A stretch of 64,000 nucleotides of DNA, taken from Bacteroides sp. Its GTDB lineage: Bacteria > Bacteroidota > Bacteroidia > Bacteroidales > Bacteroidaceae. The notes under the pieces are model-generated. The model was given only the letters and a program-made list of their open reading frames with translations. It was not told where the DNA came from and searched no databases. Location of the stretch: positions 62,001 to 126,000 of the forward strand of contig DXLO01000001.1 in assembly GCA_019414665.1 (NCBI GenBank). The letters are read 5' to 3'. The position numbers were made by a program, and so were the translations under genes. Shown one piece after another: positions 1 through 9,477 of this stretch (position 1 is the first letter of the stretch; every line of letters begins with the position of its first letter).

Positions 1-857
1 TGTTTGCACTCCACGTAAGTCCTGCCACGGAAATTAATTTCATCACCTTAGATAATCCTAAAAAAGAACTAAAAGAAGGAAAGAACATTAGGAAAAACAT
101 CAGCAAATTTTTATCCTTTCCATATCAAAAGATAAGAAAAATAATAAAACTACCTATTTTATATAGAGAGTCATATCATTTTGCCGATAAGGTTATCTTA
201 TTATCTTCTCATTTCAAAAAGCCGTTTCTAGAATACTCTCATTTAAAAGATGATAGTAAAATAAGAATAATCCATAATGCTCTTTCATTTCACTCTTTCT
301 ATGATTTAGCCAACTATAATCACAAAAAGAAAGAAGTACTTATTGTATCCAGACTGGAAGAAGAACCTAAAAGAATTTCTCTGGCTTTAAAGATTTGGAA
401 GGAAATTGAAACAGACCATACTCTATCCGAATGGAAGCTAAAAATAGTAGGACATGGGAAAATGGAAAGCTGGTACAAAAGTCTAGTCATACATTATGGC
501 TTACAACGTGTCTTTTTTGAAGGGACAAAAAATCCGGAACCTTATTATAATGAAGCTTCTATTTTTATGATGACCTCATCTTTTGAAGGATGGGGGCTGA
601 CATTAACCGAGGCACAACAATATGGTTGCGTTCCTTTAGCTTTTCATAGTTTTGCTTCATTGACAGACATAATAACAGATAAAGTCAATGGGTTTGCTAT
701 CCCCAATGATGATATATCACTATATATTAAACAGATGAAGCTATTGATGACAGATGAAAAGCTACGTAAATCAATGTCTGCCAACGCTATTGAAAGTAGC
801 AAGCAATTTTCCATCGAAATTATCATAAAGAAATGGATGGAAGTGATCAATGAATAA
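1..857 (+). CDS. Glycosyltransferase family 4, C-terminal part (5' end outside window)
   Basis: The frame is open from the first bases (codons begin at position 3), so the start lies outside the window and 284 residues are visible. The C-terminal half reads as a GT-B fold GT4 nucleotide-sugar binding domain: VLIVSRLEEEPKR begins it, followed by KIVGHGK, and EGWGLTLTEAQQYGCVP carries the E-x7-E signature. It should transfer a sugar from an activated donor to a growing surface glycan at the cytoplasmic face of the inner membrane. Donor and acceptor cannot be told. It is A+T-rich compared with the genes after 10 kb, typical of capsule or O-antigen loci. A broken GT2-like start overlaps its stop codon. 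Family is clear; specificity is unknown. Confidence 0.88.
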   Translation, partial: FALHVSPATEINFITLDNPKKELKEGKNIRKNISKFLSFPYQKIRKIIKLPILYRESYHFADKVILLSSHFKKPFLEYSHLKDDSKIRIIHNALSFHSFYDLANYNHKKKEVLIVSRLEEEPKRISLALKIWKEIETDHTLSEWKLKIVGHGKMESWYKSLVIHYGLQRVFFEGTKNPEPYYNEASIFMMTSSFEGWGLTLTEAQQYGCVPLAFHSFASLTDIITDKVNGFAIPNDDISLYIKQMKLLMTDEKLRKSMSANAIESSKQFSIEIIIKKWMEVINE

Positions 858-948
858 TACTTTTATTTTTATCATACCAAATCAAAATTCTAATAATTCC
901 ATGCTCTCTTATATGCAATTACAAGATAATCAGCGCTATCCAAAATAA
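850..948 (+). pseudogene. Probable remnant of a GT2 glycosyltransferase (32 codons)
   Basis: An ATG at 850 overlaps the end of the upstream GT4 gene, as in translationally coupled glycan operons, and opens a 32-residue frame ending at TAA 946-948. The peptide (FIFIIPNQNSN near the start, then Q..QRYPK) resembles the first strand and helix of a GT2 enzyme, usually IIPNYNS..., Q.YPN. Nothing GT2-like continues in any frame afterwards. I read it as the 5' stump of a deleted gene; a chance short ORF remains possible. Confidence 0.4.
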
Positions 949-1859
949 AATTTCATACCGTCTTAACATTATCCCCCCCTTCAAAAAATCCTGGCTTCCT
1001 TTAGGATTCACCTGAAAAATCAAGGGGAGAACCTTTGTTCTTAAAGTATCATTTTATTCTTTGGATAACATCCGAAAGTATTCTTAATATATCAGCTCAC
1101 TAGAAAGTTCGGAACATTTATACCCTCATGCCCTCACTACATTTTAAAACAGAATTTCTCATAACCTACTTACTGTCAGTTATATATTCTTTCCTGTAAG
1201 CTGCTCCGACTTGATATAAAGTATGGCATTTTCAGACTTTTTCCTTGCAAAAGTGCAATAAAGAGTGTGTACTTTCACAGAATGACGGATAACGAAGGCA
1301 TGGCAACGGTGAAAAAGATCAAAACGTTTAAAAGAATTCATTATCTTTCCTTCAAAATAAGACAATCAATAATACAGGCTATCTATAAATTCTTCCAATA
1401 AATAAGGGAATGAATGGATGTGTATAGCAGTCAGCCCTATTGCATAAGCTTTTTCTATCTCCAGATTAAACCTTTTTATATGCATCTATTCTATCTCCAT
1501 AGCCTTTGGAGTTATCTCCATAAGCTTTGGAGTTATCTCCCAAGACTATGGAGTTAACTCCAAAGGCTTGCGGAGATAGAACAAACAGGAAGAAAACCCT
1601 TAACCATACAGCAAGAAATGTTTAGGGATGCGGATAAGATATTTTAAGGATGAATCTGATTTTAAAACCACACAATTCCTTACGGATGAAAAAACTCCCC
1701 AATGTCCTTCTTTAAAAAAGTGAAACAATATATGACAGGAAGATATACATCTGACTATACATACAGGACAGAAATATGAAGTGAGGGCATATATGCACCC
1801 AAACTTTTTATGAAAATACAGGCACTCTTGAGAAATCGCAAGCGGCTGCATAAATGAAA
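949..1859. other. Gene-poor spacer between glycosyltransferase genes
   Basis: About 0.9 kb without a convincing gene. Short open frames exist on both strands but none has a family-like sequence or a TAnnTTTG box in front. It holds a 21-bp tandem array (separate entry), a CCTTAACC word at about 1598-1605 and AGCCCTAT at about 1433-1440, words that also flank the array near 46.7 kb. Otherwise it looks like decayed sequence at the border of a variable glycan locus. Confidence 0.5.
1495..1578. repeat. Four imperfect 21-bp tandem units, each CTCC-N9-GGAG-TTAT-like
   Basis: Units start at 1495, 1516, 1537 and 1558. Each begins CTCC, has a variable 9-10 base core and ends GGAG followed by TTAT, TTAT, TTAA or ATA, so each unit is a small inverted repeat. 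The cores differ (ATAGCCTTT, ATAAGCTTT, CAAGACTAT, AAAGGCTTGC). It is not a CRISPR array: units abut without a constant repeat and variable spacer of usual size. Confidence 0.75.
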
Positions 1860-2792
1860 TTAAGAGAACAACCTAAAATTCCTGAAAAACGTAGTAAAGG
1901 CCGCCCTTTTATTAAATCTTCCCAAAGCCATAGATACCCCCCACAAACCACATATATTATAATGTTTATGCAATGAAATACGAAGGATGGTATGGATATA
2001 GCATTGCAATGCACTAATCAGCTCCGGATCATCCACATAATCGGAAAACATATTCCTCATCCATCTCAAGAAAAGAATAGTAGCGTGCAATTTATCTTTG
2101 TCATGACCGGCAGAGTTACTGATGTTTGCACCTTCAACATTCCTCCAACATACAGGCTGCCCCGGCAAAGAAATAACACCCCCCGCATGACGGGCAAAAG
2201 CAGCCCACGTAGCATCATCCGAACACCAAGCCATAGGAAAATGAACAAAACCACCCGCCGACTGCCATATCTCCCGACTGAACACGTACTCTACGGCAGC
2301 CGAATCTATCTTTCCCTGTAACTTATCTAGCAGCAGCCGGTAACAAGACACACTTCCTTCTTCCAAAGGACGATTGGCACGTATCCGCTTGTTTTCACCA
2401 TCAATGACAGCTAATGGAAAACGAAAGAAATATCCTCGCTGATGGTGTGGGCGCGACAAAACCTCCATGACACGTTCCACACCATCAGCCGGCATCAAAT
2501 CATCATCCGAGAAAAGCCAGATAAACGGCTCTGCAGACAGCTGGATACACCTCTCCCAATGGGCCACCAAATCTTTGCCCCCCATATTTTCGCTAAAGCG
2601 ATGATACACCAGATTTACCTTATTCTGATAAGATTCCACAATCTTATCCAATCTTTCAGGACTTGCATCATCACCTATATATAACACGAACTCATCTTTA
2701 TGGGCCTGAACTGCAATTGAGTCGAGCGTTTCCTTAAGGAAACGCCCCTTGTAGGCAGGAATAACAATTGCCAATTTCTTTATTTGCTCCAC
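1860..2792 (-). CDS. Glycosyltransferase family 2
   Basis: 310 residues beginning with a GT2 fold: LAIVIPAYKG at the N-terminus, GDDASPERL, then WLFSDDDLMP as the DxD-type metal and nucleotide-sugar binding motif near residue 95. The start codon is GTG (2790-2792), one base after the stop of the ABC transporter gene, so translation is probably coupled. It is the last gene of a three-gene minus-strand operon GT4 - ABC exporter - GT2. Role: transfer of a sugar during synthesis of a surface glycan or lipid-linked oligosaccharide in the cytoplasm. No transmembrane segment is obvious. The exact sugar is unknown. Confidence 0.88.
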   Translation of the reverse strand: MEQIKKLAIVIPAYKGRFLKETLDSIAVQAHKDEFVLYIGDDASPERLDKIVESYQNKVNLVYHRFSENMGGKDLVAHWERCIQLSAEPFIWLFSDDDLMPADGVERVMEVLSRPHHQRGYFFRFPLAVIDGENKRIRANRPLEEGSVSCYRLLLDKLQGKIDSAAVEYVFSREIWQSAGGFVHFPMAWCSDDATWAAFARHAGGVISLPGQPVCWRNVEGANISNSAGHDKDKLHATILFLRWMRNMFSDYVDDPELISALQCYIHTILRISLHKHYNICGLWGVSMALGRFNKRAAFTTFFRNFRLFS

Positions 2793-2793
2793 T

Positions 2794-4632
2794 TTACAAA
2801 GACTGCATATCGTTCAACTTCTTGTAATATCCATTCAAGGCTATCAGTTCATCGTGAGTTCCTCTTTCTACGATATCGCCTTCATAAAGTACACAAATTT
2901 CATCGGCATTCTTAATGGTACTCAATCTATGTGCGATAGCGATAGTAGTACGCGATTTCATCAAACGCTCCAACGCTTCCTGAACCAAACGCTCGGACTC
3001 TGTGTCAAGAGCCGAAGTAGCCTCATCTAATATAAGGATAGGAGGATTTTTCAAAATTGCACGGGCTATACTGACACGCTGACGCTGACCACCGGACAAA
3101 CGCCCTCCACGATCACCAATCATCGTGTCATATCCTTTTTCCGTTTCCATAATGAAATCATGTGCATTCGCTATCTTGGCAGCTTCTATTACTTGCTCCA
3201 TAGTGGCATTCTCTACACCAAAAGTAATATTGTTATAGAAGGTGTCATTAAACAGAATAGCTTCCTGATTTACATTACCAATCAGAGAACGTAAACTGTG
3301 GATGGATACATCTTTCACATTTTTGCCGTCAATCAGCAATGCACCCTCCGATACATCGTGATAACGCGGTACCAAGTCCACTAAAGTAGACTTTCCGGAA
3401 CCGGACTGGCCCACCAGTGCAATCGTTTTTCCTTTAGGAACAGTCAGATTGATATGGTTCAAGACCGGACGCCCTTCTACATAGCTGAAACTTACATTTT
3501 TAAACTCTAACTTATCTGTGAAAGCGTCCAATGGCAAAGGCTGCTCCGGCTCTACGATATGATTTTCCGCTTTCAATATCATATCAATTCGCTCCATACT
3601 GGCCAATCCCTGCGGAATATTATAAAATGCTCTTGAAAATTCTTTCAAAGGATTGATGATACTATAAAGGATAATCAGATAAAATATGAAAGTAGCCGCA
3701 TCCATCGGAGCATAGTTTGTATTTAAGATTAAAGCACCGCCAAACAACAGCACGGTCACAATCACACAAGTGCCTAAAAACTCACTCATGGGGTGGGCTG
3801 AACTTTGCCGGATAATCATCTCGTTCATTGCATCGCGGAAGTCATTGTTTGTTTTAGAGAACCGGGCAGACATTTTGCTTTCGGCTATAAACGCTTTGAT
3901 AACCCTTAAACCTCCTAATGTTTCATCCAATTGGGACATAATATCTCCCCATTGCGCCTGTGCTGTAGAGGACTGTCTTTTCAGCTTCCGGCTGACAACC
4001 CCCATTATCCAACCTGTCAGAGGTAAAATAAAGATAACAAAAAGCGTCATTTGCCAACTTACCGAAAACAGAGTGACAAAACAAACCAAAAGAGCGATAG
4101 GATTACGGATAAGCATATCGATGGAACTGGTCAACGAGTTCTCCACCACCGTAACATCCGCACTCATACGGGCTATGATATCTCCTTTACGTTCTTCTGA
4201 GAAAAAACTCAAAGGAAGACTTAACACTTTATTATAAACCTGAATACGGATATCCCGGACAATACCTGTACGCAAAGGTACCATGACAGCCGCAGAAGCA
4301 AAATAACCGGCAGTTTTCAACATAGTCATAAAGATAAGTATTCCTCCCATCATGGCAAGTGTATAGAACGCACCATTTGTAGCCACAAAATTGCTCACAA
4401 AGTAATAGGCATTATTTATGAGTACATCCTTATCCAAATTATGAATATCCATAGGAATGTACTCATAAGACTTGGTATCAATTTTGAACAGAATGTTCAA
4501 AATTGGCACAATCGCCATGAACGAAAACACATTAAGCCATTGCGACAGAAAGTTCAGTATCAATGCCCATGTCAAATATTTGCGGTATGGAAGAATATAC
4601 CGCTTCAACAAACTAAAGAACTGTTTCAGCAT
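2794..4632 (-). CDS. ABC exporter, fused membrane and ATPase domains (MsbA-like)
   Basis: 612 residues. The N-terminal half has about six membrane segments (ABC transporter type 1 domain); the C-terminal half has a Walker A motif GQSGSGKST (lysine at about 414), signature LSGGQRQR and Walker B ILDEATSALD. It should act as a homodimer flipping a lipid or glycolipid across the inner membrane; MsbA and lipid-linked glycan flippases share this architecture. The frame can be extended to a TTG at 4641, but the ATG at 4632 gives the natural N-terminus MLKQFF. It lies between two glycosyltransferase genes, which points to glycolipid export, although a general lipid A flippase is equally possible. Confidence 0.92.
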   Translation of the reverse strand: MLKQFFSLLKRYILPYRKYLTWALILNFLSQWLNVFSFMAIVPILNILFKIDTKSYEYIPMDIHNLDKDVLINNAYYFVSNFVATNGAFYTLAMMGGILIFMTMLKTAGYFASAAVMVPLRTGIVRDIRIQVYNKVLSLPLSFFSEERKGDIIARMSADVTVVENSLTSSIDMLIRNPIALLVCFVTLFSVSWQMTLFVIFILPLTGWIMGVVSRKLKRQSSTAQAQWGDIMSQLDETLGGLRVIKAFIAESKMSARFSKTNNDFRDAMNEMIIRQSSAHPMSEFLGTCVIVTVLLFGGALILNTNYAPMDAATFIFYLIILYSIINPLKEFSRAFYNIPQGLASMERIDMILKAENHIVEPEQPLPLDAFTDKLEFKNVSFSYVEGRPVLNHINLTVPKGKTIALVGQSGSGKSTLVDLVPRYHDVSEGALLIDGKNVKDVSIHSLRSLIGNVNQEAILFNDTFYNNITFGVENATMEQVIEAAKIANAHDFIMETEKGYDTMIGDRGGRLSGGQRQRVSIARAILKNPPILILDEATSALDTESERLVQEALERLMKSRTTIAIAHRLSTIKNADEICVLYEGDIVERGTHDELIALNGYYKKLNDMQSL

Positions 4633-4689
4633 AATTATCAATTATATATAATGCCGCAAAGGTAACAAAAAAGAAATAATCACCCAAGA

Positions 4690-6006
4690 TTACCCCACTT
4701 TATCCCCTAATATTTGTTCATACACGGCAAGCCTTCTTTCCTGCATCTGTCCGGGGTTATATACTTGCCGCAAACTGTCTTCCGCATGGGTAACCAACTG
4801 TCTCTGCAACTGCGGATTACTTGACAAGGCTATGACAGCTTCTGCAAATCCGGCAGGGTCATCAACAATCAAGCAATCTTCACCATCCTTAAAATCAATG
4901 CCTTCCACACCCTTTGCCGTCGTTACAAAAGGTACTTTTGACAATACAGCATCTAATATTTTCATACGCATACCACTACCGATACGTATTGGAACAACAG
5001 CAACACTGCCTTTTAAAAAAGAGCCCAGATCTTCCACATAGCCTGCCAGCTTCAATTCCGGGTATTCGGACTGCAAACGATTGATACACTCTCCACGCCA
5101 TTTACCAATTACTTGCAATGTAAACGAAAAATGACGTTTACGCAGATGCGGAATCACTTCGTGACAGAACCATGCCACGGCATCCAGATTGGGAAAATGA
5201 TCCTCACTTCCCACAAAAGTCAGGCGTCCGCTTTGGACCGGAACAAAAGGCTGTTCCAGCCTGTCACCCACTTGCACCACAGCCGGAGAAGTGTAGATAT
5301 GGTCTTTCCGTCCTATGAAGTCCTCCATAATTTTACGGTCTACTTCAGTCAGAACAATAACATCTTTATATTTCAATAATGCACTGCGCTCAAAATCCTT
5401 TGCTATATGAAACAACATCCTGTCACCGGCAGTCTGTTCCCTGAACAAAGTAATCTCCTTTTCATTACGGATGTAGCGGAGTTCATGATGCACAAAAATA
5501 GTCTGTACATTTTCAGGCAACAAGAATCCCAATGACAACAGTTCATAAAACTCTACTTGAATAATATCAAAACCTGAATGAGCCACCTGAGAAACATACT
5601 CCACATACCCCTGGTCTAGCGGCTGGAAACAAGAGCTGAACAAAGTACTCTTTCCCCGTACTAAATCCACAACTTCGCCCGTTTCATCCGTCCATATCTG
5701 TTGCCGGTTCATTTTACGGGTTACAGACACATGTATCTTTTGCAGCCATTTATAATAAAAAGGATGTTTAATTTTGGGTAATCTGACAGTTTTAGTTTTA
5801 GGAGTATAAATAAAGAAATCCACATTATCCCAAATTTTCTTCAATGACTCTACATCTTGCATACGTCTCCCTGTTTCAGGATAAAGCAATACAGATACGG
5901 CCATCTTATGACGCAGATATTCCACCATATTAAAGAAAGCTTGATTACCGCCCGAATCCAGCGGATAAGGAATGTACGGAATAATAAAAAGAATTTTCTT
6001 TCTCAT
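4690..6006 (-). CDS. Glycosyltransferase family 4
   Basis: 438 residues with a GT-B fold. The N-terminus (KKILFIIPYIPYPLDSGG) carries the glycine-rich acceptor-domain loop of GT4 enzymes; the C-terminal domain has LTFVGSEDHFPN, GYVEDLGSFLKGS and PIRIGSGMRMKILDA, the last holding the donor-binding segment. It is first in the minus-strand operon with the ABC exporter and a GT2, 57 bases upstream of the exporter start. A TAtcTTTG box at 6086-6093 fits its promoter. Expected role: sugar transfer in assembly of a surface glycan exported or flipped by the neighbour. Specificity cannot be read from sequence. Confidence 0.9.
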   Translation of the reverse strand: MRKKILFIIPYIPYPLDSGGNQAFFNMVEYLRHKMAVSVLLYPETGRRMQDVESLKKIWDNVDFFIYTPKTKTVRLPKIKHPFYYKWLQKIHVSVTRKMNRQQIWTDETGEVVDLVRGKSTLFSSCFQPLDQGYVEYVSQVAHSGFDIIQVEFYELLSLGFLLPENVQTIFVHHELRYIRNEKEITLFREQTAGDRMLFHIAKDFERSALLKYKDVIVLTEVDRKIMEDFIGRKDHIYTSPAVVQVGDRLEQPFVPVQSGRLTFVGSEDHFPNLDAVAWFCHEVIPHLRKRHFSFTLQVIGKWRGECINRLQSEYPELKLAGYVEDLGSFLKGSVAVVPIRIGSGMRMKILDAVLSKVPFVTTAKGVEGIDFKDGEDCLIVDDPAGFAEAVIALSSNPQLQRQLVTHAEDSLRQVYNPGQMQERRLAVYEQILGDKVG

Positions 6007-6085
6007 ACTAATTGAATTTAAACAATAGTCTAATGTCTAATTTAATTTTTAGTTTAATACAGCAAATGCTATGTAGTGTATAATG

Positions 6086-6093
6086 CAAAGATA
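6086..6093 (-). promoter_or_regulatory. -7 box TATCTTTG for the GT4 - ABC - GT2 operon
   Basis: Exact match to the Bacteroidota -7 consensus TAnnTTTG on the minus strand, about 80 bases before the start codon at 6006. The -33 region is poor (TTTT). Confidence 0.6.
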
Positions 6094-6185
6094 CAAGAAA
6101 GACTGCATACTAAAATGTTAATTATCGTTTCTTTTTAAAAGTTCAACAAAATTCCTGTTTTTTGAAAAAAAAACAAAGAAGCAAC

Positions 6186-6216
6186 TTGTTTATTTACCTG
6201 TATAACATTACATTTG
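6186..6216 (+). promoter_or_regulatory. Bacteroidota promoter: TTG - N20 - TACATTTG
   Basis: TTG at 6186-6188 and TACATTTG at 6209-6216 are 20 bases apart, matching the -33/-7 layout. It drives the GT2 gene starting at 6252. Confidence 0.7.
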
Positions 6217-6251
6217 TAGAAATAAAACAAGAACTAACTTAACAATAAAGC

Positions 6252-7241
6252 ATGAATGCACTTCCCTTGGTCAGTGTAGTGGTACCTAATTATAATTATA
6301 AACGATACCTCAATCTACGAATTCAGAGTATTCTGCAACAGACCTATCAGAATATCGAACTGATTTTACTTGATGATGCCTCAACAGACGGTAGCGAAGA
6401 GGTATTATCGGACTATCAAGACCATGCCAAAGTGAGCCATATTCTATTAAACGAACACAACACCGGAAATCCATTTAAACAATGGTTTAAAGGCATGCAA
6501 TTAGCCAAAGGAAAATATATATGGATAGCCGAAGCCGATGACTTGTGTGAGCTTACTTTTTTAGAGAAAGTAGTTCCTTTAATGGAGAAATACCAACAAG
6601 CCGCCGTATGCTTTGCCGGTTCCAAGTATATTGATAAAGACGGTAATGTGCTGAGTTACGACATGAACAAATGGAAATCTGCCATACCTCCATACGCCGT
6701 ATTCAATGGGAAGACTTATGCCGAACATAACCTTTACTGGCGCAGCTATATAGCCAATGCAAGCTCGGCCATTTTCAGAAAAAGCATGGTAAATGCCCAA
6801 AATATGGAACAATGCCTGCAAATGCGCTACAGCGGCGACTGGCTGTTCTGGTTTTATATGGCAATGCAAGGAGACATTATAGAAAGATATGAAGTACTGA
6901 ACTACTTCAGACAACATAACCAGAAAGTTACCGTCAAAGCTGAAAACAACGGAGGGGGTAAGAGCGAAGATATTGAGATAGTACGCATTATGGAACAACA
7001 CCTTACCCACCTGAGCAGATACAAACGGTGCATACGAAGGGGAATGCTTTACAACCGCATTGCCAAACTAAGCACAACAGACCGGGTAAAACTGCAATTA
7101 TGGGAACTCCTCCGGCAGAAATTAAACGGAACGCGGAAAGACGGACGTCTGGAGCGCCTCAACCGGATAGCACGGCTATTCTGTCCTTTTGTTCTGACTA
7201 TGAAAAGAGACCGCCTTACTCCTTCCCGAGAAATAGGATAA
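6252..7241 (+). CDS. Glycosyltransferase family 2
   Basis: 329 residues with a clear GT2 N-terminal domain: LVSVVVPNYNYKRYL, LLDDASTDGSEE and WIAEADDLCE (the DxD-like motif, near residue 97). It resembles enzymes that add sugars to O-antigen or capsule repeats in the cytoplasm. It is transcribed divergently from the GT4 - ABC - GT2 operon, from its own promoter, and followed after 157 bases by an LtaS-like gene with another promoter, so it is probably monocistronic. The C-terminal 90 residues are basic and may associate with the membrane. Family assignment is safe; substrate is unknown. Confidence 0.9.
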   Translation: MNALPLVSVVVPNYNYKRYLNLRIQSILQQTYQNIELILLDDASTDGSEEVLSDYQDHAKVSHILLNEHNTGNPFKQWFKGMQLAKGKYIWIAEADDLCELTFLEKVVPLMEKYQQAAVCFAGSKYIDKDGNVLSYDMNKWKSAIPPYAVFNGKTYAEHNLYWRSYIANASSAIFRKSMVNAQNMEQCLQMRYSGDWLFWFYMAMQGDIIERYEVLNYFRQHNQKVTVKAENNGGGKSEDIEIVRIMEQHLTHLSRYKRCIRRGMLYNRIAKLSTTDRVKLQLWELLRQKLNGTRKDGRLERLNRIARLFCPFVLTMKRDRLTPSREIG

Positions 7242-7302
7242 GAAACGGAAACTGCTTGCCCATATTTTCGGGCGGACTCACATGTCTGCCCCTAAAGTGA
7301 AC

Positions 7303-7319
7303 AAATTGGCAGCCAATTT
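7303..7319. repeat. 17-bp palindrome AAATTGGC-A-GCCAATTT
   Basis: A perfect inverted repeat with a 1-base centre lying 20 bases before the -33 element of the next promoter. The short centre makes a hairpin terminator unlikely; a dimeric regulator site is an alternative reading. No regulator gene is adjacent. Confidence 0.45.
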
Positions 7320-7338
7320 TACTTTTGGCATACCCTCT

Positions 7339-7369
7339 TTTGATATTTCTAAAATTCTGTTTACCTTTG
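7339..7369 (+). promoter_or_regulatory. Bacteroidota promoter: TTTG - N19 - TACCTTTG
   Basis: TTTG at 7339-7342 and TACCTTTG at 7362-7369 with 19-base spacing, a near-perfect consensus, 30 bases before the start at 7399. Confidence 0.75.
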
Positions 7370-7398
7370 TTGTCAATCATCCGGATTGATTCAAACAA

Positions 7399-9447
7399 AT
7401 GCAAACTTTACTAAAACAAATGAAATATCTCCGTTCACTCATGCAGCAATCTGTAACAGCATGTAAGAATCAGGCTAAGCTTATCCAACAGTTTACTCTT
7501 TCTTTACTTTACTTATTAATCATACATATAGTTGCTTTACTTTTTTTCTTCCTGTTCCGGCTTGTCCTGTTCACCTCAATAGATTATCAGTTTCCTCCCG
7601 ATATACAAAACAACTTTCTCATGCAAGCCACTGCATTTATAAAAGGGCTATGGTTTGACAATGTTATAGCTTGCTACATATTGCTGTTACCATTAGTCAT
7701 TTTATGGATAACTGCTCTCTGCAACTATCACTCCAAGTGGGTATTCAGATTTATCTCTATCTTTTTCATTCTATTTTATTCACTGTCGTTCATTATTTCG
7801 GCAGCCAACATCCCTTATTTCTCCTATTTTTTTAAGACAATCAATTCTTCCATTTACAATTGGTTCGGATATGGAGCCACTACTGCCGGAATGGTATTGG
7901 GTGAGACATCGTTCTATTTCCCTATTTTTCTAGGACTGATATCTATTCTTCTGCTGTCAGGAAGTGTACTACGGTTATCTTCTTATTTCTATCATCTCAT
8001 CAATTCGAAATCTACTTCCATCAGCCCGATAAACCGCCTATGTATATTCGCCGCCGGTGCTGTTTGTATAGGACTTTGTCTATTCGGAATACGGGGACGC
8101 ATGGGATATAACCCCATCAGGGTAAGTCAAGCATACTATTGTACCGATCCATTCCTGAATCAGCTAGGGGTTAATCCTGTCTTTAATCTACTTACCAGCA
8201 CACTGGATGATAACCGTAAGGAAAACCGCTATCTTCACCTGATGCCGGAACAGGAGGCAATAACCAATATGCAAAGTATATTGCAAAGAAAAGGAATAGA
8301 AGGCATCTCCCCCATTGCACGTGAAGTGAAATGCGCAGCCGTCCCTACACAAAAGAATGTTGTTCTTATTTTCATGGAATCGATGTCGGCCAACTTGATG
8401 GAGCATTTCGGATCTACCAAAAAACTGACTCCTTTCCTAGACAGCCTTTATCTGGAATCTCTCAGTTTTGACCATTTTTATTCAGCGGGCATACATACCA
8501 ACCACGGAATGTATGCCACCCTCTACTCTTTCCCTGCCATCATGAAAAGGAATGCCATGAAAGGAGCAGTGGTACCTGTCTATTCGGGATTGCCCACCGT
8601 ATTAAAGGATAATGGCTATCGGAACCTGTTCTTCATGACGCACGAATCACAATACGATAATATGAACGCTTTTCTCCGCACTAACGGATTTGATGAAATA
8701 TATGCACAAGAAAACTACCCAAAGGATAAAGTCGTTAACAGCTTTGGTGTACAAGACGATTTCCTATATCAATATGCCTTGCCCATTCTGAACAAAAGAG
8801 CAGAAGAAAGACAACCTTTCTTTACCGTATTGCTTTCTATCAGCAACCATCCCTCGTATGTGATACCTGACTATTTCAAACCACACAGCACAAAGCTTGA
8901 AGATCAGATTGTGGAATACGCGGACTGGGCCATCCGGCAATTCATGCAAGAAGCACGCAAACAACCTTGGTTTGAAAATACAATCTTTGTTTTGCTGGGT
9001 GACCATGGGAAATTGGTAGGAAGTCCGGACTGTGAAATACCACAATCCTACAACCATGTCCCACTAATGATTTACGGAAAAGGCATCAAGCCCGAAATCA
9101 GACAAGAGCCGGGCGGCCAGACTGATGTGGCACCGACTTTACTCGGACTGCTGAACATGAGTTATACCCAAAACGACTTCGGCATAAATTTGTTAACAGA
9201 ACAACGCCCGTATGTCTATTTCTCCGCCGATAATTTGATAGCGGCTACAGATACAACCCACCTATATATTTATTCTCCACATGACCGGCAGGAATTCAAA
9301 TATAAGAAGCAAGGAAATGCCTTGCAACTTGTAACAGGGGAGGACAGTACATTCTACGTGATGAAAAAATACTGTTTCTCCACATTGCAGAGTGCGGAGT
9401 ATCTGGTAAAAGAGCACAAGACTGTCAATAAAGCTACCGGACAATAA
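7399..9447 (+). CDS. LtaS-like membrane phospho-transferase (alkaline phosphatase/sulfatase fold)
   Basis: 682 residues: about five N-terminal membrane segments (to about residue 230), then a periplasmic sulfatase-fold domain. Metal and nucleophile positions are visible: Glu327 in VVLIFMESM, Thr367 in AGIHTNHGM as the likely nucleophile, and Asp535-His536 in LLGDHG. Members of this family (LtaS, phosphoglycerol or phosphoethanolamine transferases) move a phospho-alcohol from a phospholipid to a glycan or lipid outside the inner membrane. Bacteroidales make no lipoteichoic acid, so the acceptor must differ. It faces, convergently, a GtrB-type GT2 30 bases away. A second paralogue lies at 12731-14557 with the same 40-residue Glu-to-Thr spacing. 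Confidence 0.85.
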   Translation: MQTLLKQMKYLRSLMQQSVTACKNQAKLIQQFTLSLLYLLIIHIVALLFFFLFRLVLFTSIDYQFPPDIQNNFLMQATAFIKGLWFDNVIACYILLLPLVILWITALCNYHSKWVFRFISIFFILFYSLSFIISAANIPYFSYFFKTINSSIYNWFGYGATTAGMVLGETSFYFPIFLGLISILLLSGSVLRLSSYFYHLINSKSTSISPINRLCIFAAGAVCIGLCLFGIRGRMGYNPIRVSQAYYCTDPFLNQLGVNPVFNLLTSTLDDNRKENRYLHLMPEQEAITNMQSILQRKGIEGISPIAREVKCAAVPTQKNVVLIFMESMSANLMEHFGSTKKLTPFLDSLYLESLSFDHFYSAGIHTNHGMYATLYSFPAIMKRNAMKGAVVPVYSGLPTVLKDNGYRNLFFMTHESQYDNMNAFLRTNGFDEIYAQENYPKDKVVNSFGVQDDFLYQYALPILNKRAEERQPFFTVLLSISNHPSYVIPDYFKPHSTKLEDQIVEYADWAIRQFMQEARKQPWFENTIFVLLGDHGKLVGSPDCEIPQSYNHVPLMIYGKGIKPEIRQEPGGQTDVAPTLLGLLNMSYTQNDFGINLLTEQRPYVYFSADNLIAATDTTHLYIYSPHDRQEFKYKKQGNALQLVTGEDSTFYVMKKYCFSTLQSAEYLVKEHKTVNKATGQ

Positions 9448-9477
9448 GGTGGGACGGGTTTCACCGCCTTGCCTTCC

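Noticed and set aside
1495..1578. CRISPR array
   Set aside because: Units abut at 21 bp with no conserved repeat of 25-40 bp and no spacers or cas genes; same for 46680-46767.
1180..1851. Short minus-strand frames in the spacer before the GT2 gene
   Set aside because: No promoter box at a suitable distance, atypical residue composition and no similarity to known families.
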